Assembly: GCF_003335505.1 (NCBI RefSeq) | Contig: NZ_QPEX01000028.1 | Location: 228,973 to 292,972, forward strand | Direction of reading: 5' to 3' | Length of the DNA: 64,000 nucleotides | From: Bremerella cremea | Lineage (GTDB): Bacteria; Planctomycetota; Planctomycetia; Pirellulales; Pirellulaceae | Shown: positions 18,401 to 27,408 of the stretch, piece by piece | Numbering within the stretch: the first letter of the stretch is position 1 | How the letters are laid out: each line of letters opens with the position of its first letter | The notes under the pieces: model-generated | Told to the model about the DNA's origin: nothing | What the model saw: the letters and a program-made list of their open reading frames with translations, nothing else | Database searches by the model: none | Position numbers and translations under genes: made by a program

Positions 18401-18948
18401 CGAGCCGTATCGCCGTCAGTCAGTTGGACGGTCGCTTCCCTGACCACTATCCGGAATTTGCGAGTCGAGGAAGCCGCTGCAGTGGCAGACTCATCATCCA
18501 CCTCCGGCTCGCTGGCTGGCGGTAAGAGTTGTTCGAGATTGCTTGTTCCCTCGCGTACCACCACGTTGGCAGTCGCTCGCGTGATCTCGATCGTGCCTAG
18601 ATCGCTGGAGTTGGTGATCAAACTCAGCAAGGACTTGCTCATGCGAATCGAAGGGATCTCGGCGATCGGTTTTCCGGCAGAATCCACGACACGCACGTCG
18701 TTGAGTACAACCGGCGAGAACCAGCCCAGCGAGGCCGAGCCGACAACTACCTGAGCGTTGATTCCCGTAGTCGCTTGAGAAACACCCCAGCCTAGCAGAG
18801 GAGTGCGCGCGACGATCGTGGGGAACATAAGAGCCAGCAAGATCAGCCCAGCGAGAATCGCCAGGGGACGCCATTTCGACCAGCCGCTTGTCGGGCCGCT
18901 GGACGTCGATTCGTTTGTGGAATCCCGCTCCGTGGGATGTTTCTTCAT
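15412..18948 (-). CDS. AsmA-like envelope protein
   Basis: A 1178-residue protein with a short Ser/Thr-rich cytoplasmic head, one membrane helix ('LAILAGLILLALMFPTIV', about residues 28-45) and a very long beta-rich body outside the membrane. 'GINAQVVVGSASLGWFSPVVL' and 'IEITRATANVVV' near the start resemble the N-terminal repeat of AsmA/TamB/YhdP-type bridge proteins. The last ~250 residues ('AEVRSGPL', 'VPFRLVQGRVYHQNLIV') match the AsmA C-terminal part. Such proteins are thought to move lipids between membranes; that role is inferred here. The ATG at 18948 has a clear AAGGTGAG ribosome site and is chosen over a codon at 19020. Confidence 0.78.
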   Translation of the reverse strand: MKKHPTERDSTNESTSSGPTSGWSKWRPLAILAGLILLALMFPTIVARTPLLGWGVSQATTGINAQVVVGSASLGWFSPVVLNDVRVVDSAGKPIAEIPSIRMSKSLLSLITNSSDLGTIEITRATANVVVREGTSNLEQLLPPASEPEVDDESATAAASSTRKFRIVVREATVQLTDGDTARTWTLEDVSTDIDWRNPSIPAECSFSASLLDRQQVGVLQGKGTLPSEVGDTQFTLATKNMPLGVMELLSRRFGEPCTMQGELNGQIDLVSTSTGPAMRCNLEATGVDVRMQNSARGTGWNNGTLRATGEIALSGNQIVARQFTVTTDWGQVLANGNIPAVLLTTANSPSASSPNMLGAEPWELRGTADLARLANAFPELLQIRDGVNLNEGRVTVTLANEVDTGVPTVKGDAVVSNIVATVNGRQAQWQQPLETSFVVTMPGGELNLNTIACRSSFLTAEGRTNGNDTNVNFQLDGNRLVSDLSQFIDLKGNQFAGILRGSLQIQNQGSGRIALNAQTNGTDVLWSQGSRRLLTESSLQAQLQTSLLCNAGQVQQIESAIAMLKTGQTTVTAQTSGAISLGPHSVWPIKVQLEGPIEPIWAQVQLAYGLGEFQLGGNGYVLAKLNLAENQWDLEGVNINVNDFALVGPLTQIYENQLKVEGNAKIDWKSNQFSAPQFVVMGTTVSARATDLAVPLGNTGTASGQLAYRVDLSRGVHWVLPPQWLGTTQVAGEMAGTMTLAKREQGLTVQNDGQIANWEVRVPTTTPPAAVVPIQPAAASQPFVRWHEPNLSYSQSISLNQQEDSLAIHTCQIQSSALSLALQGGISQLSTTGNISLDGQANYDWSKLSPLLAALLGPQVSIQGQQASRFQWSGPIWPADPSADGNYVLSPTWQANSELSWKQANLYGIPTGETNVNARLQQGVVQLVADSPEISGGQLAFRSQLLVNSTPMMWQLPRGRMIDNVAITPQMCQGWLRYVAPILADATRVEGRFSLDIEAGQFPVLDPMQGEASGVLNIHGAEVRSGPLAQGYVALGRNVEALVKGKPASAIDQGAASLLTLPAQQVPFRLVQGRVYHQNLIVQSGDVQMVTSGWVDANQQMQLMISIPIKDAWVQKAPWLATMRGTAVSIPVSGSMQNPKIDSQALENIARGMLNNAAQGALQEGINRGLQELFRPR

Positions 18949-19147
18949 CGCTCTCACCTTGATTCGCAGATCCGTGCGCGCATCTTTCCGAGAGATTTGT
19001 ATCGCATCGCGAATTCTCAAGCCAGAGCGACTTGCGTGCTAGCATGGGTGCTCCTTATTGGAGGCACACATGCTCTTGGTTCGCAAAGATAGCCTAAAAA
19101 AGCTCGTGGGCTTTCATGCTGGTACTCAATGCAGCCGTAGCAATTAG

Positions 19148-22100
19148 TTAGGCTGCGCCTCGTTTAGGACTTTTTTTTTCCGCCACATCCTCACGGGCCT
19201 TCTCTTCTGGAACGCCCAAAGCTGCTGCTACGCCAGGCGCAGTGCGGATGTGTAGATCGCGTTGCGGGAAGGCGATTTCAATTTTCGCATCTCGGAACGC
19301 GAGATCGATTTGAGTATGCAGATCGGTGATTACGGCCAAACGGTTTTCGAGGTTAGGCAGAAAACCCCTCAGCACGAGATCGAGCGTGCTGTCGCCAAAA
19401 CCTTCAAAAGTGGCCGATGGGGCTGGATCTTTCAGCAGGTATTGGTTCTTTTCTGCAATCTCTAACAAGATACGACGAGCTTCTTCGGTGTTGGTTCCGT
19501 AGGCGACGCCCACGTTAATTACCACGCGGTTAATCGTATCGGTCAGCGTCCAGTTGAGCAGACGCCCGGTGATGAATTCTTTGTTCGGAACCACATATTC
19601 TTTGCGGTCCCAGTTGGTAATCGAAGTGGCGCGGATGCGGATTCGTGAAACAACGCCGGTTACGTCATGAATCGTTACGATATCTCCCACACGAATCGGG
19701 CGTTCGAACAGGATGATAATTCCGGCCACGAAGTTGGCGAACATCTCCTGCAAGCCAAACGCCAAACCAAACGTTAGCGCGGTGGCCAGCCATTGAATTT
19801 GTGACCACTGCAAGCCGAGCGTTGAAAAGGCCCACACAACACCCAACATGACGATCCCGTAGCTGGTTAGCGACGTGATTGCATACCGCACCGAAGGCTC
19901 TAGCGGCAGCCGCTGCAGGACGGCCATCTCCATCACGCCAGGAACGTCGCGGGCAAACACTAAAGTTAGTACTAGAATCAGCCCAGCAAAAGCGATCGTT
20001 AGAATCGTAATCTTTCGTACGTTCTTGGGGGTGGTCATCAGCGAGATAGTATCGGCGGTAGGTGATTGGGCATTTTGGCTTTCACCTTCCTTGGCTTCCT
20101 CGTTGGTTTCCTGTTTGGGGATGCCTGTCATCGCGTTGGAGGCATCATCGGAGCCATTGGAAGCGTCGGCAACTTGGCTGTTGGTTTCGATGGTGTAGGA
20201 GTAATCGTCTAGCATGCTGAGGGCCGGCATAACCTGGCTCCAAATCAGCCACATGCCCACCAACGCGGCGGTGAACATGCCGGTGGTAAGTAAACGTTGG
20301 GTTTGCGCGCTATGAGCTGAAAGCTCGGTCTTGGCTTGTTCGGCGATGATCGCGGTTGACAGTGAGGCGGCTGCTGAGTCGTTGGTTTGAGCGGCGGCTG
20401 CGGCAGCCCGTTCGCGGGCCTGGGCAATGCTGAGCCGGCGACGTGCCAGCATAATCCACCGCATGACCGAGGCTCGTATTAACATCAGGCCAAGTACACA
20501 GCACAACGTTGCGAATAACCGCCACGAAAGAACTTGAGCGGTATAGTAATAGCCCCAGAAAGCGAGGCCAGCTAAGGCTAACGGCGAGACTACCGCACAC
20601 CAATACCAGACATACTTTAAGCGATCGAACCAGCCACCTTGGTTGTAAGCGATGTATTCTTGGAAGACACCGGTCGGATGGAGGATACGGCCGAGGAACA
20701 ACGCCATCATGACCATCTGCAAGATAAAGCAAATTCGCTCGAAGGCGTCGTGTCCATGTGTGGGATCGCTGGCGTAAAAAGCAGACGTGATAAAGGTCAA
20801 CGGCAATACCGCAGGGGTAAGCCAAGCCATGCTGCGACCGAGCAATCGCAAGGACGATTCTGGCCACTTGAAGTGCGATTCGCCCAAGCCTTTGCCACGA
20901 CAAATATTACGAATCAATTCCAGCGGAAACCACATGACTGCCGTCCAGAACAAACCATTGCCGACTGCGTTGGCGAAGCCTTGATCGGGGGTAGAGGACA
21001 TCAGCCGCCAGGCAATAAAAGCCATAAAAGCAGGGTTAATCGCAGACAGCAGTAACGAGTACAAAAGGGCATGAATGGTTGGCATGAAACCGAAGAAGCC
21101 AGGCTTCTGAGCCAACTCGCCCAGTTCCCGTAGGTCGTTCTTTAAACGTCCTCGTTTGATGACCAAGGCCAGGAAGAGGGAAACAACCACGACGTATAGC
21201 AGCATGTTCCGCTTTACGTCGGACCACAGCGAATTGCCGACTTGGATCCATGCTGCCGGCGAGAGGGCTTCTCTATCGGAGTCGTCCAACTGGATCTCGG
21301 TTGCCAGGACGTTGCCACTGCGAATCCACAGCACACGTTCATCGATGAACGCTTGGTATTTTGCGATCAGTTTAGCGATCGTATCCTCGGTGACCTTAAG
21401 ATCGACCATCTTGTCGATGTAGTTCTGATTGGTCTTAATCAGTTTATCGAGATTAGATTGCTGTTTGTCGAACAGCTCTCGTGCGGCTTCTTCTAATTGA
21501 TTTCGTTCGACCAAATCCTCGATATCCGACTCGGCCATGACTTGCTGAACGAAGGCTTCCTTATTCATCAGTTCTTTACGGTCGTCTTCGTATTCAAACT
21601 GTTTGAATTGAGCTTCGTCGATGCGCGCCTGACTAGCGTCAGCATCCGCACGTAAGGGTACCTTTTCGATGAGCTCGGTACGTTGTTTGCGAAGCAGTAC
21701 GCCGATCGCGTTGGTTAGGCCCAACTGATCGACTTTCTCTTTGGTCTTGTTGAATTCGGTGCGTAAACTGGTCCATTCTTCGTAGGCGTCGTTATAGCTT
21801 TTTTCTGCGTCGGTAAGTTGTTGGGTTACATCTTGAATGGACTCGGCTAGTTCTTGATTGTGTTCGGCATAAGTACGCAGCACCGGCTGAACCATGATCA
21901 ACTGTTGCCGCGCCTGGCGGACCGCTTCTTCGGCGGCTTGGGCTCGTTTGACCTTGATTTGTTCGGCCATAGCTTTGACTTTTTGCTCTGCCAAAGCCAG
22001 GTTTTGCGCGGCTAGATCACGGTCGACCCGAACCATGTCGACAGCATCTTCTGAGTCGTACTTGGCCAGTTCAGCTTCCATGGCGCGGTACTGCATAAAA

Positions 22101-23065
22101 AGAGCGATCTGCTTGGCGTGCAAATCGGCTTTTAGCGCTTTGGCAACTAAGGGAGCTTCGTCAGCGGGGATTGCTTCTAGCTGTTGGCGAAGTTCTCCGA
22201 ATTTATTTGGCATGTCGACCATTTGCTGGCGAATTGTCTTGCGTTGATCGGAACGCCGCTTCGGCTCTGCATCGGCTTTCGCTTTGTCGCCGCGAAGATT
22301 CGTGATGTCAAGTTCCAGCTTTGCTAAGCTCTGTTCCAGTTCTTGCAAAGACAAATTCGCAAAGGATTCTGGCTTTGTTTTTTGCAGTTCGGCAAGCTGC
22401 TTCTTCTTGGCATCAAGCGTTTGCTGAATCACCTCTGGGTTTGTTTCATTGCTAAACGTGGTAACTTTCGTTGCAAGTTCTTGGACTTCTTTTAGCTTGG
22501 CGGCAGCATCCTGATAGAGGGCCGCAATTTTTTTCTTCTTCTCCTCGTCGAGATCGGTTGCTTCCTCGGCTTCTTTACGCTGGGATTCAATTTTTTCAAG
22601 TGTTAGGTCGTTCGGAGGAGTCGAAGCCAGACCAGGCGTTTGCGCAGCAACAGGCGGGGTTTGGCCCTGCGTGGCAAAGCCACTGTTTTGCGGAACCGAA
22701 TTGGGGCCGAAGCTAGGTTGATAGGTATCAGGCTGCGGAGCAGTGTTTTGTGGCGGCTGGTTTTGCGGCGGAGCGTTTTGATGGGCGGTAAACTGCGAAG
22801 GGGCATACTGCCGTTGCGGAGGTGCAGTTTGTTGTCCTATGGGCTGCGCATATTGCTGCGGCTGCTGAGCCATACGCTGTTGCCCGGGGCCAGCGTTATA
22901 TGGGGACGGCATGGGGCCGCGATACGGCTGCGCAGGGGTGTCACCACCTTCCACGGTGATCGGGATAGGGCCAGAATATTGCTGAGCGAACACCGGAAAT
23001 GCGGTCGCAAGCAAGCCAACCAAACCGATTGATACACCCAGAGACAAGCGCGTGATTCGCGTCAT
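19148..23065 (-). CDS. large MscS-type mechanosensitive channel
   Basis: About 1305 residues, in the size class of MscK/KefA and YbiO. Order: Sec signal peptide (cleavage near FAQQ); a Pro/Gln-rich stretch of ~120 residues; a long charged coiled-coil region (~140-550) like the MscS porin domain; about ten membrane helices from ~600; a second linker rich in Asn/Glu; and a C-terminal MscS core with 'GLAFGLQEMFANFVAGIIIL', 'RVGDIVTIHDVTGVV' and 'VVPNKEFITGRLLNWT'. It should gate ion flow on membrane tension to survive osmotic downshift. The ATG at 23065, preceded by GGAAAG, is chosen over a codon at 23092. The Pro/Gln segment is not typical of the family. Confidence 0.9.
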   Translation of the reverse strand: MTRITRLSLGVSIGLVGLLATAFPVFAQQYSGPIPITVEGGDTPAQPYRGPMPSPYNAGPGQQRMAQQPQQYAQPIGQQTAPPQRQYAPSQFTAHQNAPPQNQPPQNTAPQPDTYQPSFGPNSVPQNSGFATQGQTPPVAAQTPGLASTPPNDLTLEKIESQRKEAEEATDLDEEKKKKIAALYQDAAAKLKEVQELATKVTTFSNETNPEVIQQTLDAKKKQLAELQKTKPESFANLSLQELEQSLAKLELDITNLRGDKAKADAEPKRRSDQRKTIRQQMVDMPNKFGELRQQLEAIPADEAPLVAKALKADLHAKQIALFMQYRAMEAELAKYDSEDAVDMVRVDRDLAAQNLALAEQKVKAMAEQIKVKRAQAAEEAVRQARQQLIMVQPVLRTYAEHNQELAESIQDVTQQLTDAEKSYNDAYEEWTSLRTEFNKTKEKVDQLGLTNAIGVLLRKQRTELIEKVPLRADADASQARIDEAQFKQFEYEDDRKELMNKEAFVQQVMAESDIEDLVERNQLEEAARELFDKQQSNLDKLIKTNQNYIDKMVDLKVTEDTIAKLIAKYQAFIDERVLWIRSGNVLATEIQLDDSDREALSPAAWIQVGNSLWSDVKRNMLLYVVVVSLFLALVIKRGRLKNDLRELGELAQKPGFFGFMPTIHALLYSLLLSAINPAFMAFIAWRLMSSTPDQGFANAVGNGLFWTAVMWFPLELIRNICRGKGLGESHFKWPESSLRLLGRSMAWLTPAVLPLTFITSAFYASDPTHGHDAFERICFILQMVMMALFLGRILHPTGVFQEYIAYNQGGWFDRLKYVWYWCAVVSPLALAGLAFWGYYYTAQVLSWRLFATLCCVLGLMLIRASVMRWIMLARRRLSIAQARERAAAAAAQTNDSAAASLSTAIIAEQAKTELSAHSAQTQRLLTTGMFTAALVGMWLIWSQVMPALSMLDDYSYTIETNSQVADASNGSDDASNAMTGIPKQETNEEAKEGESQNAQSPTADTISLMTTPKNVRKITILTIAFAGLILVLTLVFARDVPGVMEMAVLQRLPLEPSVRYAITSLTSYGIVMLGVVWAFSTLGLQWSQIQWLATALTFGLAFGLQEMFANFVAGIIILFERPIRVGDIVTIHDVTGVVSRIRIRATSITNWDRKEYVVPNKEFITGRLLNWTLTDTINRVVINVGVAYGTNTEEARRILLEIAEKNQYLLKDPAPSATFEGFGDSTLDLVLRGFLPNLENRLAVITDLHTQIDLAFRDAKIEIAFPQRDLHIRTAPGVAAALGVPEEKAREDVAEKKSPKRGAA

Positions 23066-23204
23066 TTTTTCTTTCCATTTGCCCGCTGACAATCAAGCCA
23101 AAGTGATTGCCCAAACGTCGCTCTAAACCATAGATGCCGTCGTGTCCGCTTCGCGCGAAGCCAAGCCGAACGCCAACGGGCTCGATACGATAGAGGTTGG
23201 CTCT

Positions 23205-23231
23205 AGACCGGTCAATCGAGATAAGACCGGT
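23205..23231. promoter_or_regulatory. paired AGACCGGT direct repeats
   Basis: AGACCGGT occurs at 23205-23212 and again at 23224-23231, 19 bases apart start to start, about two helical turns. The first copy extends to the palindrome GACCGGTC. They lie ~140 bases upstream of the MscS-type gene, so they could be a regulator site; no bound protein is known. Confidence 0.3.
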
Positions 23232-23298
23232 TTCGTGGCAGCGTTCGGGGGGCTGGTGCTAGCGAGAGCTTGCAGCCGCGAGATCACCAGAGGACGGC

Positions 23299-25176
23299 CT
23301 AACGCCCTCCCTTGAGGCGGAAGGCAGCGCGGCGGATTGCTTCATGCGTAAGGGCATCGCCAGCAACCGCGGGAACGAGTTTAGGATTGTCAACTGACAC
23401 CAGGAAGAAGCAGTAGAGCATCTCATCGGTGGTTTGCTCGCCAAAGGTGACCCGCTCCGGCGGCGAGCTCGGGTTGGCCGGGTTGTCTGAAGAGTTGTCG
23501 TAGCGAGCCTCGACGGTAACCACAGTGCCTGCTGGCAGCGTGAACGGATCGGAATACATGTATTCGTCTTGCCAGTTGAAATCCCACTGCGGTACATGGA
23601 TTAACTGCTTGCTGCTACCATCTGGCAGCTTAGCAGTCACGGTCATCTCTTGCCCTAACAGGTGCATGTGGGGAATGCAGCTAAGCATGGTCAGATCGGT
23701 TGGCAACTTGTAAGTCGCTTTGACGATATAGTTCGCTTCGCCTGGAGGAATGTCTAAATCAAACGACGAAGTCCAGACCGCGAAGGCTTCGTTCTTCGGC
23801 TTGTCGACAAAGTAGATGCCAACCTTCGAGCGGTCCTTGGTGGCCTTACCGCTGGGGTGGTAGTGGATCTGCATGACCAGGTCATCGTTCTTACCCATCT
23901 TCCGCCCCAAACCATCGGGGAGAGGGCGAGGTGTTTTGCCAGGAGACCAACCGCCGATTGATCCAGACGGGGTGAAGCCTGGTCCGCCAAAGGTTGAGTA
24001 GCCAGGCTCCGGCGTCTTGGCGTCCCGCTGCCGTGCCTTGCCGCTGTTGTCGAGGTATAAGATCGAATGGTGGACGACGCTAGCATCACCTGGTTTAAAC
24101 TCGACGGTCGCAACGAGCTTGTCTTCGGGAATGTCGAAAGGAATCACGAAGTTCTGGAAGATATCAGGACCACCAGCGGGCACCTCGAAATCGGCTTCCA
24201 TTTCCAAAACCATATCGGGTGTGCCTAAGTGCCAGTCAGAGGCAAAAGTCGGCTGAGGTGGCAAGTCTTGGGGGGCGCCCTCGACGCGATCGGTCTTCGC
24301 CCAGGCCTTGAGCGTTTCGATCTCATGTTCGGTTAAGGTGCGTTGCCCTTCGAATTCGCCGTGCGTTTGGGCCGCTTTCCAAGGGGGCATTAGCTTGAGA
24401 TCGACTACCCGGGCAATCTGACGGGCCCGCTTGGCAGCGTCCATGTAGCTGGTCAGGGGAAAGGGGCCCACTTCCCCATCGCGATGGCAAACCACGCAGT
24501 TCGCATTCAAGATCGGAGCGATATCTTTGTTGAAGGTCAACTTCGCTGCACCGGGACTCGGGGCTGGGGGAAGTTCGTAAAAGCAACCAATCGGTTCTTG
24601 ATAAGGCACTGCGAGTTCAAGGCCAGAGGTCACAGACTCGACTGCTCGCTCGAGTGTTTTTTCCGTCGCTTCTGGTTTGCTGCGACCTAGCTGCAAGAAG
24701 CGATCATCGATTCGCCCCCGATAAACAACCTTACCAGCGTGATTCAGGACGAATGCTTCAGGGATGTTCGTCGGCTGCAGGGCCTGGCCGAGGCTAGCAT
24801 CTCGATCGAGCAGGATGGGAAACGCGATATCGTATTCTTTCGCATAGTTGGCGACCTGCTGCGGCGATTGCGTGGCATCGGCCCAAATCCCCAACAATTG
24901 AATCGATTCCTGATTCTTGCCCCACTTCGCATAAAGCTCGTTCAGTACCGGAAAATAGCTCTTCGCGACCGGGCATTCCCCTGTCATGAAGATGAAAACG
25001 CGGGCCGCTTTACGCGAATTGGGAGCGAGCTCGTGTACCGTGCCGGTGTGGTCTTGCCGCGTTAGATTAGTCGTGAATGCGCTGATCTGCTTGTCGGAGA
25101 CCTCTTCTGCCAGGGCAAAAGTTTGGCCAGTAAGGACTAGGAAACCGGAAACAAGCAAGGCAACGTAGGATTTCAC
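23299..25176 (-). CDS. thioredoxin-fold / cytochrome c / copper monooxygenase fusion
   Basis: A 625-residue secreted protein with a Sec signal peptide and three domains. Residues ~30-190 are a redoxin-like thioredoxin fold, but the active site reads GECPVAK, with a single Cys68. Residues ~215-290 hold one heme c motif, CVVCH at 227-231, in a planctomycete-type cytochrome. Residues ~310-625 resemble the two-domain copper type II ascorbate-dependent monooxygenases: 'VVHHSILYLD', 'MQIHYHP' and 'IPHMHLLG' supply His and Met ligands in the expected order. The whole could pass electrons from heme to a copper site. The GTG start at 25176 follows a GGAG. The substrate is unknown. Confidence 0.82.
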   Translation of the reverse strand: MKSYVALLVSGFLVLTGQTFALAEEVSDKQISAFTTNLTRQDHTGTVHELAPNSRKAARVFIFMTGECPVAKSYFPVLNELYAKWGKNQESIQLLGIWADATQSPQQVANYAKEYDIAFPILLDRDASLGQALQPTNIPEAFVLNHAGKVVYRGRIDDRFLQLGRSKPEATEKTLERAVESVTSGLELAVPYQEPIGCFYELPPAPSPGAAKLTFNKDIAPILNANCVVCHRDGEVGPFPLTSYMDAAKRARQIARVVDLKLMPPWKAAQTHGEFEGQRTLTEHEIETLKAWAKTDRVEGAPQDLPPQPTFASDWHLGTPDMVLEMEADFEVPAGGPDIFQNFVIPFDIPEDKLVATVEFKPGDASVVHHSILYLDNSGKARQRDAKTPEPGYSTFGGPGFTPSGSIGGWSPGKTPRPLPDGLGRKMGKNDDLVMQIHYHPSGKATKDRSKVGIYFVDKPKNEAFAVWTSSFDLDIPPGEANYIVKATYKLPTDLTMLSCIPHMHLLGQEMTVTAKLPDGSSKQLIHVPQWDFNWQDEYMYSDPFTLPAGTVVTVEARYDNSSDNPANPSSPPERVTFGEQTTDEMLYCFFLVSVDNPKLVPAVAGDALTHEAIRRAAFRLKGGR

Positions 25177-25351
25177 AGGGGAGACTCCATGTCAGGGAAG
25201 CGGCGATTACGATGAGTTTGGCACGCGATCCTTCCAGAAGTCAACGGCCAAATATTGGTAACCTGATCAGCTGCGACGGTTGCGAGCGGATCTAGAATAC
25301 CTACTTTCCTATGAGGGAGTTGGTTTCAAGGGGATTTGAATTTCTCGCTTC

Positions 25352-26779
25352 TTACTGAATCAGGGCAGAATCTATGACCAACTTATCGCCTACCTTTTTC
25401 TGCCATTTTTGAAAGGTCGCGAATAGTTCTTTCTTCTTTGGGGCATACTGTGGATCGTTCGCCAGGTTTTTCATTTCGTGCGGGTCGCTGGCCAAATCAA
25501 ATAGTTTGATTGTGTTTGCTTTCGGGTAGATCATCAGCTTGAACCCATCTTGAGTAATGCTGCGCTGGAGATTGAGGTAAGCGTTGTAGATAGCATCGTA
25601 GGACGTTTCCTTCTCGCCTTGAACGAGCGGCCATAAGCTCTCGAAATCGACATGTGCTGGCTTGGCAACGCCGGCTAGTTCGAGCGTGGTAGGCATGATG
25701 TCTTGCAAATAGACCGCTGCCTCGTGCTGGCCTGGTTCGATTTGTGGACCGGCAACCAGTAGCGGGACACGAATACTGTGATCGTACGAGTTTTGTTTTC
25801 CCATTAAGCCATGATGGCCGCAGGCCAAGCCGTGGTCGGCAGTGAAGAAAACATAGGTGTTGTCCGCTTTGCCGGTTTGCTCGAGGGCCGCCAAGATGCG
25901 ACCAATTTGCTGGTCCATGTGCGTGATGATGGCGTAATACTCTTGGCGATTCACTTGCACTGCGTACTTCGTGCGAGGAAATGGAGCGAGGTGTTCGTCT
26001 CGCAGCGTTGGGGGGCAGCCGATCTCTTTGTTTTCAGGATAAACCGGTAAGAAGTCGACCGGCACTTCGATTTCCTCAGCAGGATAGCGATCAACAAATT
26101 CCTTGGGCGATTGCCGAGGATCGTGTGGGGCATTGAAGGCGATGTACATGAAAAAAGGTTTGTCGTCTTGCGCGGCCGTTTCTAGGAAGCCGACTGCTTC
26201 GTCCCCTACGACTTCGCTCCAATGCTTGCCTCCTTCCCAGAAGCCACCAAACTTCTTATCCCACGGCTGCCAAGTGGTGTCGTTTTCGCTCTTAGGGCGG
26301 TCGTAACCTGCCGGCGTTTGTTGAGGCATGCCACCACGCACATGCCCGGTGACATGAAAGGCCTTTTGAGCGTTTGCTTTGATATGCCATTTGCCGGTCA
26401 TGTAGGTTTGATATCCGGCCTTTTTCAGGTACTCGGACCAAAGTCGTCCTGCGGCCCGTTCCTGTTCGGCCGTGTTGTAGACATCGTTGGCATGCCAGAC
26501 GAAACGCCCTGTGTTGAGCATCGTTCGACTGGCCACACAGACAGCGCCACTCCACGATCCTTGGTTATAGGCACGGTTAAACGAGAGAGACCGTTTGGCT
26601 AGTTGATCGATGTGGGGCGTTTCAACCGAAGTCATACCCCGGTAGCCGGTCGTTTCGTAGCTTTGATCGTCGGTAAAAAGAAACAGGATATTGGGCTGCT
26701 TCGATTCGGCAGCCTGAACACAGGAAACCAACAATGTCGCGACGAGCGGGAGCAGGGAGAGGACACGGAACACAGGCAA
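25352..26779 (-). CDS. secreted sulfatase (arylsulfatase/choline-sulfatase-like)
   Basis: A 475-residue protein with a Sec signal peptide. 'NILFLFTDDQSYETTGYRG' gives the N-terminal metal site, and CVASR at 81-85 is the formylglycine motif in its CxASR form. 'HVTGHVRGG', 'MYIAFNAPHDPRQSP' and 'FFTADHGLACGHHGLMGKQN' carry the later His/Asp/Lys ligands of family S1. It should cleave sulfate esters outside the cytoplasm. The first possible start is a TTG at 26779, with a GTG two codons later, so the exact N terminus is uncertain. It is the second sulfatase in the window and has no maturation gene beside it. Confidence 0.9.
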   Translation of the reverse strand: MPVFRVLSLLPLVATLLVSCVQAAESKQPNILFLFTDDQSYETTGYRGMTSVETPHIDQLAKRSLSFNRAYNQGSWSGAVCVASRTMLNTGRFVWHANDVYNTAEQERAAGRLWSEYLKKAGYQTYMTGKWHIKANAQKAFHVTGHVRGGMPQQTPAGYDRPKSENDTTWQPWDKKFGGFWEGGKHWSEVVGDEAVGFLETAAQDDKPFFMYIAFNAPHDPRQSPKEFVDRYPAEEIEVPVDFLPVYPENKEIGCPPTLRDEHLAPFPRTKYAVQVNRQEYYAIITHMDQQIGRILAALEQTGKADNTYVFFTADHGLACGHHGLMGKQNSYDHSIRVPLLVAGPQIEPGQHEAAVYLQDIMPTTLELAGVAKPAHVDFESLWPLVQGEKETSYDAIYNAYLNLQRSITQDGFKLMIYPKANTIKLFDLASDPHEMKNLANDPQYAPKKKELFATFQKWQKKVGDKLVIDSALIQ

Positions 26780-26864
26780 ATCTCTCAGGCGAGGAGCAAG
26801 AGGGCGAGTAACGAGGGATTCCTTTCAGCATAGCTAACCCCGGTTGCTCGATCTACGCGCATAC

Positions 26865-26899
26865 AAAAGCACGTCCCAAATGATCAGGACGTGCCTTTG
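26865..26899 (-). terminator. terminator of the marR-SDR-pirin-doxX operon
   Basis: On the minus strand GCACGTCC pairs with GGACGTGC over a 10-base loop, followed by TTTTG, 45 bases after the DoxX stop. This is a plausible intrinsic terminator. Confidence 0.75.
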
Positions 26900-26938
26900 C
26901 TGGAGGGAGCGGCAACCAATTCGAATTGGGGGAGGAAC

Positions 26939-27367
26939 CTAGGTTGCCTCTCCTCCGCGGGACAGACGGTCGTCTAAGCTCCATTTGCCTGAGCCGTTAG
27001 CGATGATGAACAGCATGGTGCCCATCATCGAAAGGTTCTTCATGAACTGAATCGTTTGATTTTCCGCCTCGGCACCTTCATAGGCCCAGAAATTGTGAAA
27101 AAAGTAGGTTGCGAGAATTAAGAATACGAGCAGTAACCCTGCCCCGATCCTAGCCCGAAATCCAAGAGCGATCGACAAGCTGCCAGCAATCAGAAACAAG
27201 ATTGCTCCGGTCAGCATGAACTGTGGGGCGGGAATGCCTACTTCGCCCATCACTTGGGCCACACCTTGGAATTGCGGGATTTTGTTCGCCACTGCACTAA
27301 GCAGAAAGATAGTGACAATGAAGACACGGCCGACAACCGTCAAAACGCCTTGGGCAACAGGATTCAT
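26939..27367 (-). CDS. DoxX family membrane protein
   Basis: A 142-residue inner-membrane protein with four hydrophobic helices: 'VGRVFIVTIFLLSAVA', 'LTGAILFLIAGSLSIALGF', 'IGAGLLLVFLILATYFF' and 'GTMLFIIANG'. The pattern and length fit DoxX, which takes part in thiosulfate/quinone oxidoreductase in some archaea and in redox or stress complexes in bacteria; here the role is unassigned. It is the last gene of a four-gene operon with marR, an SDR and a pirin, and such DoxX-pirin pairing is frequent in stress operons. It starts 41 bases after the pirin stop and is followed by a terminator. Confidence 0.88.
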   Translation of the reverse strand: MNPVAQGVLTVVGRVFIVTIFLLSAVANKIPQFQGVAQVMGEVGIPAPQFMLTGAILFLIAGSLSIALGFRARIGAGLLLVFLILATYFFHNFWAYEGAEAENQTIQFMKNLSMMGTMLFIIANGSGKWSLDDRLSRGGEAT

Positions 27368-27408
27368 GGTAAATTACTTTCTCGCTACACGAATAAATGG
27401 GGGAGAGG

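Noticed and set aside
17999..18754. 251-residue plus-strand frame inside the AsmA-like gene
   Set aside because: It is a shadow of the minus-strand gene: low complexity, no domain, and the antisense frame has a good start and fold.
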